Assembly (NCBI RefSeq): GCF_003992675.1
Contig: NZ_RZMZ01000016.1
Location: 124,001 to 188,000, forward strand
Reading direction: 5' to 3'
Source: Flagellimonas marinaquae
GTDB lineage: Bacteria; Bacteroidota; Bacteroidia; Flavobacteriales; Flavobacteriaceae
Length of the DNA stretch: 64,000 nt
Every line of letters starts with the position of its first letter. The stretch's first letter is position 1. The translations under genes were made by a program, and so were the position numbers. Below are positions 60,326 to 64,000 of this stretch, in pieces. The notes below the pieces were generated by a model. The model ran no database searches. It was given only the letters and a program-made list of their open reading frames with translations, and was not told where the DNA came from.

Positions 60326-61327
60326 CTATTCGTAGAAGCTCACGACTTCTCGGTTCTCGTGTCCATTGGCAGAATACTCCCGATAAGTAAACCCGGGATG
60401 CACGCAGTAACCGCCTGTTTCCCCATTTTTGTTGATGGCCAAAAACCCAATTTGGAAATCCTTTCGGCCTGCATTTTTTTTCATGATACGTTTCACGCCT
60501 TCCTCACAGGCTTCCTGCGGACTTTTGCCCTGTCGCATCAATTCCACGATCAAGAAACTGCCCACCGTTCGGATGACTTCCTCACCAACACCAGTCGCCG
60601 TTGCCCCTCCTACTTCGTTGTCGATAAAGAGTCCTGCCCCAATTATAGGAGAGTCGCCAACACGTCCTGCTACTTTGTAGGCCATGCCGCTTGTGGTACA
60701 GGCTCCAGCAATATCCCCATTTTCATCAATGGCAAGCATGCCAATGGTATCGTGGTTTTCAATATTGATGGTGGTTTCGTATTGCGATGTTTTTAGCCAC
60801 TCTTCGTACTGTTTTCGTGTGCTATCGGTCAGCAGGTCCTCTTTTGGAAAGCCCTGTTCGTACGCAAACTTCTCAGCACCCTCTCCCGCTAGGATGATGT
60901 GTGGGGTCTCTTCCATCACTTTTCTGGCCACGGAAACCGGATGCACAATATTTTGCATACACACCACCGAACCACAATTCCCATCCTTGTCCATAATACA
61001 GGCGTCCAAGGTCACGTTTCCATCGCGGTCGGGACGGCCGCCTTTGCCCACCGTCTCGTTGGTTTCATCCGCTTCTTCTACCCTAACGCCTTGCTCCACG
61101 GCGTCCAAGGCATTTCCGCCAGAGTTAAGTACTTCCCAAGCTTTCTCGGTAGCATTGAAAAAGTTCCAGGTGCAGACCACAATGGGTTTGATGGGATTGG
61201 AAGTGGGAATTGTTGCAGCGGGAGCTACTTCGGGCTTCGGTTCTGTTTTACAAGCGACCAAATTGGAGGCAGCAACCAATCCGGCAGCGGAAAGGCTGGA
61301 ATTTTTAAGGAATTTGCGTCGTTCCAT
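60326..61327 (-). CDS. N4-(beta-N-acetylglucosaminyl)-L-asparaginase (glycosylasparaginase)
   Basis: A 333-residue N-terminal-nucleophile hydrolase that cleaves GlcNAc-Asn. It starts with a Tat-type leader (MERRKFLKNSSLSAAGLVAA), ending in a possible lipobox (NLVAC, about residues 22-26), so it is exported and possibly lipidated. The autocleavage/nucleophile site is NHDTIGMLAI, where the Thr starts the beta chain. The AGRVGDSPIIGAG substrate loop is present. It suits degradation of glycoprotein fragments taken up from algae or other cells. It is divergent from cutC (41-base gap). Confidence 0.93.
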   Translation of the reverse strand: MERRKFLKNSSLSAAGLVAASNLVACKTEPKPEVAPAATIPTSNPIKPIVVCTWNFFNATEKAWEVLNSGGNALDAVEQGVRVEEADETNETVGKGGRPDRDGNVTLDACIMDKDGNCGSVVCMQNIVHPVSVARKVMEETPHIILAGEGAEKFAYEQGFPKEDLLTDSTRKQYEEWLKTSQYETTINIENHDTIGMLAIDENGDIAGACTTSGMAYKVAGRVGDSPIIGAGLFIDNEVGGATATGVGEEVIRTVGSFLIVELMRQGKSPQEACEEGVKRIMKKNAGRKDFQIGFLAINKNGETGGYCVHPGFTYREYSANGHENREVVSFYE

Positions 61328-61367
61328 CGGTTGGTATGTTTACTTTTATATATGTTAAATATACAAT

Positions 61368-62087
61368 ATGCTGGTAGAAGTTTGCGCCAATTCGTTGGAA
61401 TCGGCAAGGAATGCGGAAAGGGCAGGAGCAGACCGGATTGAACTTTGTTCGGAGCTTGGAGTGGGCGGTATAACGCCCTCTGCTGGTTTGATGCAATTGG
61501 TAAAAAGGGAGCTGACAATTCCCATACATGTTCTGATTCGTCCAAGAGGTGGTCATTTTACCTATTCGGATAGCGAGTTTGAAGTGATGAAATCTGATAT
61601 TTTAGCTTGTAAAGCGTTAGGTGTTGACGGCATTGTTTCTGGAGTTTTGACTGAAGATTTTTCGGTTGATGTTGCACGGACAAGGACCCTAGTTGAGTTG
61701 GCCAATCCGATGCACTTCACCTTTCATCGGGCGTTTGATTGGGTTGCAGGTCCTTTGGAGGCTATCAAGCAGTTGGAAGACCTGGGTGTGCAAACGATTT
61801 TAACTTCAGGAGGCGAAACCGCTGCTGACAAAGGCATCAAAAATTTAGGGGATTGGCAACAAAAAACATCGATGACCCTAATGGCTGGGGGAGGCGTATC
61901 GCCACAAAATGCAGCAAACTTTAAGGCTATCGGACTTAAGGCGATTCATTGTTCGGGTACTTCCTTCGGAAATCAGTTGGACCTAAGTGGAAAAATCAGC
62001 ATGAATTCTTCCAAACATTTGGCGGAGGACCAAGTGGCCGTTTCCAATTTGGATATTTTGTCTGCTATTGTGCGTGCCGTTAAATAA
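61368..62087 (+). CDS. cutC: CutC family protein
   Basis: A 239-residue TIM-barrel protein of the CutC family, named for copper homeostasis although a direct copper role is doubtful. It has the opening LVEVCANSLESARNAERAGA, then DRIELCSELGVGGITPSAGL, the HVLIRPRGGHFTYSDSEFEV loop, and MAGGGVSPQNAANFKAIG. Length and residues are standard. It shares its short upstream gap with the divergent glycosylasparaginase gene. Confidence 0.94.
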   Translation: MLVEVCANSLESARNAERAGADRIELCSELGVGGITPSAGLMQLVKRELTIPIHVLIRPRGGHFTYSDSEFEVMKSDILACKALGVDGIVSGVLTEDFSVDVARTRTLVELANPMHFTFHRAFDWVAGPLEAIKQLEDLGVQTILTSGGETAADKGIKNLGDWQQKTSMTLMAGGGVSPQNAANFKAIGLKAIHCSGTSFGNQLDLSGKISMNSSKHLAEDQVAVSNLDILSAIVRAVK

Positions 62088-62121
62088 ATTTAAAAACCAC
62101 TGTTTAATAGTAGATTAGCCC

Positions 62122-62129
62122 TAATTTTG
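62122..62129 (+). promoter_or_regulatory. Promoter -7 box for the metallophosphoesterase
   Basis: TAATTTTG, 13 bases before the ATG at 62142. Confidence 0.55.
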
Positions 62130-62141
62130 TAAAAAAATTGT

Positions 62142-63374
62142 ATGTCCCGATTTATCGTTTTGGCAGTTCTCTATGTGGTGTTGGCCGTTTATGGCTTTCA
62201 GGCATTCCGGACACTTTTTAAGAGCCCGTTGATGCAATGGAGTTACGTAGTGCTCTTTTTGGCTGCCTTGATTTTCTTGACCGTTAAGGTAATGACCTAC
62301 GACCCTGGTGATGGCTTTAAGGGTACTGCTGCCATTGCGGGTACCATTTTTGCCGCTTTCTTTTTGTTGGCCTTGGTATTGGGTTTCTTTCTATTGTTGG
62401 AAGATATAATCCGTGTTATAGGTTATGGGTACAACAAGATTGTAGGGATTTCAGATTCGGATGCCGGGTATTTTCCTTCGCGAAGAAAATTTATTAGTGG
62501 TATTGCCCTTGGTTTGGCAGCATTGCCTTTTGGGGCGTTGTTGTACGGCATGTACCGTGGTAAATATAATTATCAAGTACTAAAATATGAGCTGGAGTTC
62601 GACGACCTTCCGGATGCCTTCCACAATTATCAAATCACACAGATTTCCGATGTGCATAGCGGTAGTTTTGATGATTATAAAAAAGTGGAATATGGGGTCA
62701 ATCTGATCAACGAACAACAGAGTGATGTCATCTTTTTTACTGGGGATATTGTGAACAACCGCTCCACGGAGTTGGAGCCTTGGAAGGAGGTTTTTTCCCG
62801 TTTGGAGGCCAAGGATGGATTGTATTCCATTTTGGGCAATCACGATTATGGGGATTATGCTGTTTGGGATACCGAAGAGGAGAAAGCACAAAACTTGGAG
62901 GATTTAAAGGCCATGCAAAAGGAAATGGGCTTTGATCTCTTGTTGAACTCCAACCGCTTTTTGGAGAAAGATGGCCAAAAAATTGCATTGGTAGGCGTAG
63001 AAAATTGGGGTAGAGGTGGCTTCAAGAAGGCCGGCGATTTACAAAAGGCAAAAGAAGGTGTTTCCCCAAAGGATTTTAAAATATTGTTGAGCCACGATCC
63101 CTCCCATTGGGAAGATGTGGTGCTCCATGACGACTACCATTTCCATTTGACCTTAAGCGGGCATACGCATGGAATGCAGTTCGGTGTGGAAATTCCAGGT
63201 TGGGTGAAGTGGAGCCCTGTTAAATGGCGCTATAAATATTGGGCAGGTATCTACAAAGAGTTGGACCAATTCATCAATGTGAACAGAGGTTTTGGTTTTA
63301 TAGGTTACCCTGGCCGTTTTGGCATTTGGCCGGAGATTTCCGTAATCACTTTAAAAAAGAGGGGGCTAACATAA
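62142..63374 (+). CDS. Membrane-anchored metallophosphoesterase
   Basis: A 410-residue protein. The N-terminal part has about four hydrophobic helices (1-20, 34-52, 64-95 and a further one near 121-140, FISGIALGLAALPFGALLYG). The C-terminal part (about 160-400) is a calcineurin-like phosphoesterase of the YkuE type: ITQISDVHSGSFDD (metal), FFTGDIVNNR, LGNHDYGDYA and LSGHTHGMQFG, all five metal-ligand motifs present. It may act on phospholipid head groups or cyclic nucleotides, and substrate is unproven. The domain would face the periplasm or the cytosol depending on helix number. Confidence 0.9.
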   Translation: MSRFIVLAVLYVVLAVYGFQAFRTLFKSPLMQWSYVVLFLAALIFLTVKVMTYDPGDGFKGTAAIAGTIFAAFFLLALVLGFFLLLEDIIRVIGYGYNKIVGISDSDAGYFPSRRKFISGIALGLAALPFGALLYGMYRGKYNYQVLKYELEFDDLPDAFHNYQITQISDVHSGSFDDYKKVEYGVNLINEQQSDVIFFTGDIVNNRSTELEPWKEVFSRLEAKDGLYSILGNHDYGDYAVWDTEEEKAQNLEDLKAMQKEMGFDLLLNSNRFLEKDGQKIALVGVENWGRGGFKKAGDLQKAKEGVSPKDFKILLSHDPSHWEDVVLHDDYHFHLTLSGHTHGMQFGVEIPGWVKWSPVKWRYKYWAGIYKELDQFINVNRGFGFIGYPGRFGIWPEISVITLKKRGLT

Positions 63375-63432
63375 ATGGATTCCCTACGGTTGTCTAAAGT
63401 CCACGGACTGTAAAAACATTCACATTTTTTCT

Positions 63433-63440
63433 TACATTTG
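63433..63440 (+). promoter_or_regulatory. Promoter -7 box for the thioredoxin-like gene
   Basis: TACATTTG, 20 bases before the ATG at 63460, with T-rich sequence upstream. Confidence 0.6.
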
Positions 63441-63459
63441 ACTGTAAACCTTAGAATAC

Positions 63460-63759
63460 ATGTCCAAATTCGGAGAACTCATAGATTTACAGGTCCCAGT
63501 TTTGTTAGACTTTTATGCGGAATGGAACGAGCAATCGACCGCCATGCATCCCGTGCTGAGCGATGTGGCAGCTGCCCTCGGTGACAAGGGCAAGGTCATA
63601 AAGATTGACGTGGACAAAAACAAGGAACTTTCCCAAGCCTTGCGAATTAAAGGACTTCCTACCTTGATGATCTATAAAAAAGGGGAGATGGTATGGCGGC
63701 AGAGCGGTGAGCAGGACGCCAACACATTGATTGGAATCCTTAATGAATATATCAAATAA
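63460..63759 (+). CDS. Thioredoxin-fold protein lacking the active-site cysteines
   Basis: A 99-residue protein with a full thioredoxin frame (VPVLLDFYAEW, then IDVDKNKELSQALRIKGLPTLMIYKKGE with the cis-Pro at 67). The catalytic WCGPC is replaced by W22-N-E-Q-S26, so neither cysteine is present. It cannot reduce disulfides by the normal mechanism and may act as a binding or chaperone-like thioredoxin. It has no signal peptide. It is monocistronic between a promoter and a strong terminator. From memory, homologs with the same change occur in other Flavobacteriaceae, so it is not likely a degraded gene. Confidence 0.88.
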   Translation: MSKFGELIDLQVPVLLDFYAEWNEQSTAMHPVLSDVAAALGDKGKVIKIDVDKNKELSQALRIKGLPTLMIYKKGEMVWRQSGEQDANTLIGILNEYIK

Positions 63760-63789
63760 AAAAAGCGAGGTGTTGGCCTCGCTTTTTTT
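63758..63789. terminator. Bidirectional terminator
   Basis: AAAAAAGCGAGG and CCTCGCTTTTTT form a 12-bp stem around a short loop with A- and T-runs. It ends the thioredoxin-like gene and the minus-strand gene that stops at 63793. Confidence 0.9.
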
Positions 63790-63792
63790 ATG

Positions 63793-64000
63793 CTATTGTT
63801 CTTCTTCTGGGATAATGGATTCCGGAATAGTATCGGGTGCATCCAATAGAACAGAATCTTCCATATCCGGGTCTATGGGAATGGGTTCATCCATTACATC
63901 CTCTTCTTCATCTACAAATTGGGAGAACATATCGATGTATTCATTGAAGATGATAGTTTCAGACTCGGCCAGTTCTTTGTCCCCGTTTTCAATGAGGATG
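63793..64000 (-). CDS. C-terminal end of an unknown acidic protein (partial)
   Basis: The frame ends in a stop at 63795-63793 (complement) and is open at the window edge. The visible last ~68 residues contain ELAESETIIFNEYIDMFSQF, then a very acidic, Pro/Asp/Glu-rich tail (EEEDVMDEPIPIDPDMED, IPESIIPEEEQ). No domain is recognisable from this part. Codon use and the adjacent terminator favour a real gene. The bulk of the gene lies outside. Confidence 0.65.
   Translation of the reverse strand, partial: ILIENGDKELAESETIIFNEYIDMFSQFVDEEEDVMDEPIPIDPDMEDSVLLDAPDTIPESIIPEEEQ

Noticed and set aside
60326-61327. Glycosylasparaginase as a plain L-asparaginase
   Set aside because: The Tat leader and the T-I-G nucleophile region fit the Ntn glycosylasparaginase group. 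The true type I asparaginase is the separate gene at 24101.

Overview
The window is about 64 kb of a chromosome from a marine-type member of the Flavobacteriaceae (phylum Bacteroidota). The protein sequences look most like the Muricauda / Allomuricauda / Flagellimonas group, but that genus-level guess is inference. The support is: promoter-like TAnnTTTG boxes upstream of many genes and few Shine-Dalgarno sites; PorT-type, DUF2490 and DUF5916 outer-membrane proteins; a tricorn-type S41 protease; TonB/ExbB/ExbD modules; and a ribosomal protein S2 carrying the C-terminal helix-hairpin-helix tail otherwise known from Bacteroidota ribosomal proteins. Most of the window is ordinary, densely packed chromosome. 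No stretch over 300 bases lacks a gene. I see no rRNA, CRISPR array, insertion sequence or prophage. Both ends cut a gene.

Layout. 1-1608: end of a CBS-domain protein and an aspartoacylase-like deacylase. 1661-4290 (minus): TonB, a DUF2490 barrel, a ROK sugar kinase. 4486-11149 (plus): universal stress protein, SLC13 permease, PEP carboxykinase, phosphofructokinase, HPF-like ribosome factor and a lipoprotein, with an unlisted 49-residue membrane protein convergent at the end. 11401-14066 (minus): sugar porter and Kdo transferase. 14149-16721 (plus): sugar aminotransferase, GalE and a small hypothetical. 16729-17829: HGSNAT-like acyltransferase. 18038-22084: 2-oxoglutarate dehydrogenase E1 and E2. 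22133-25132: retropepsin-like protease, lipoprotein, TatD, type I asparaginase. 25199-25286: tRNA-Ser(GGA). 25365-28441: ExbB, small membrane protein, two ExbD, PorT-family barrel. 28436-34466 (minus): PAP2-like protein, sigma-54, AsnRS, RND/MMPL exporter.

34542-39067 (minus) is a translation block: frr, pyrH, tsf, rpsB, rpsI, rplM. 39315-41966 is a large DUF5916 outer-membrane protein, followed by a 186-bp nested palindromic element. 42155-48519 (minus) is a tyrosine/homogentisate catabolic cluster (HPPD, homogentisate dioxygenase, fumarylacetoacetase, flavin reductase, a HisC-like aminotransferase) with a ParDE toxin-antitoxin pair in it. A divergent MarR regulator and a palindromic operator candidate sit upstream. 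49124-57243 carries a TauE/SafE permease, a hypothetical, the tricorn protease, a thioredoxin-like protein, a NIPSNAP lipoprotein, an MFS transporter and an AT-rich membrane-anchored winged-helix protein. 57282-63759 carries polA, a Tat-exported glycosylasparaginase, cutC, a membrane metallophosphoesterase and a cysteine-less thioredoxin.

How it fits together. The cell makes LPS (Kdo transferase, GalE, sugar aminotransferase), energises TonB-dependent outer-membrane uptake (TonB, ExbB, ExbD) and uses peptides and amino acids as carbon. The tyrosine pathway yields fumarate and acetoacetate, which enter the TCA cycle (sucAB here) and can leave through PEP carboxykinase to gluconeogenesis. I found no wholly new multi-gene system that the sequence proves. 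The best leads are the S2-HhH fusion, the nested palindromic elements around the tyrosine cluster, the AT-rich winged-helix membrane protein, the cysteine-less thioredoxin, and the edge-truncated CBS/deacylase pair that may belong to an amidoligase pathway.
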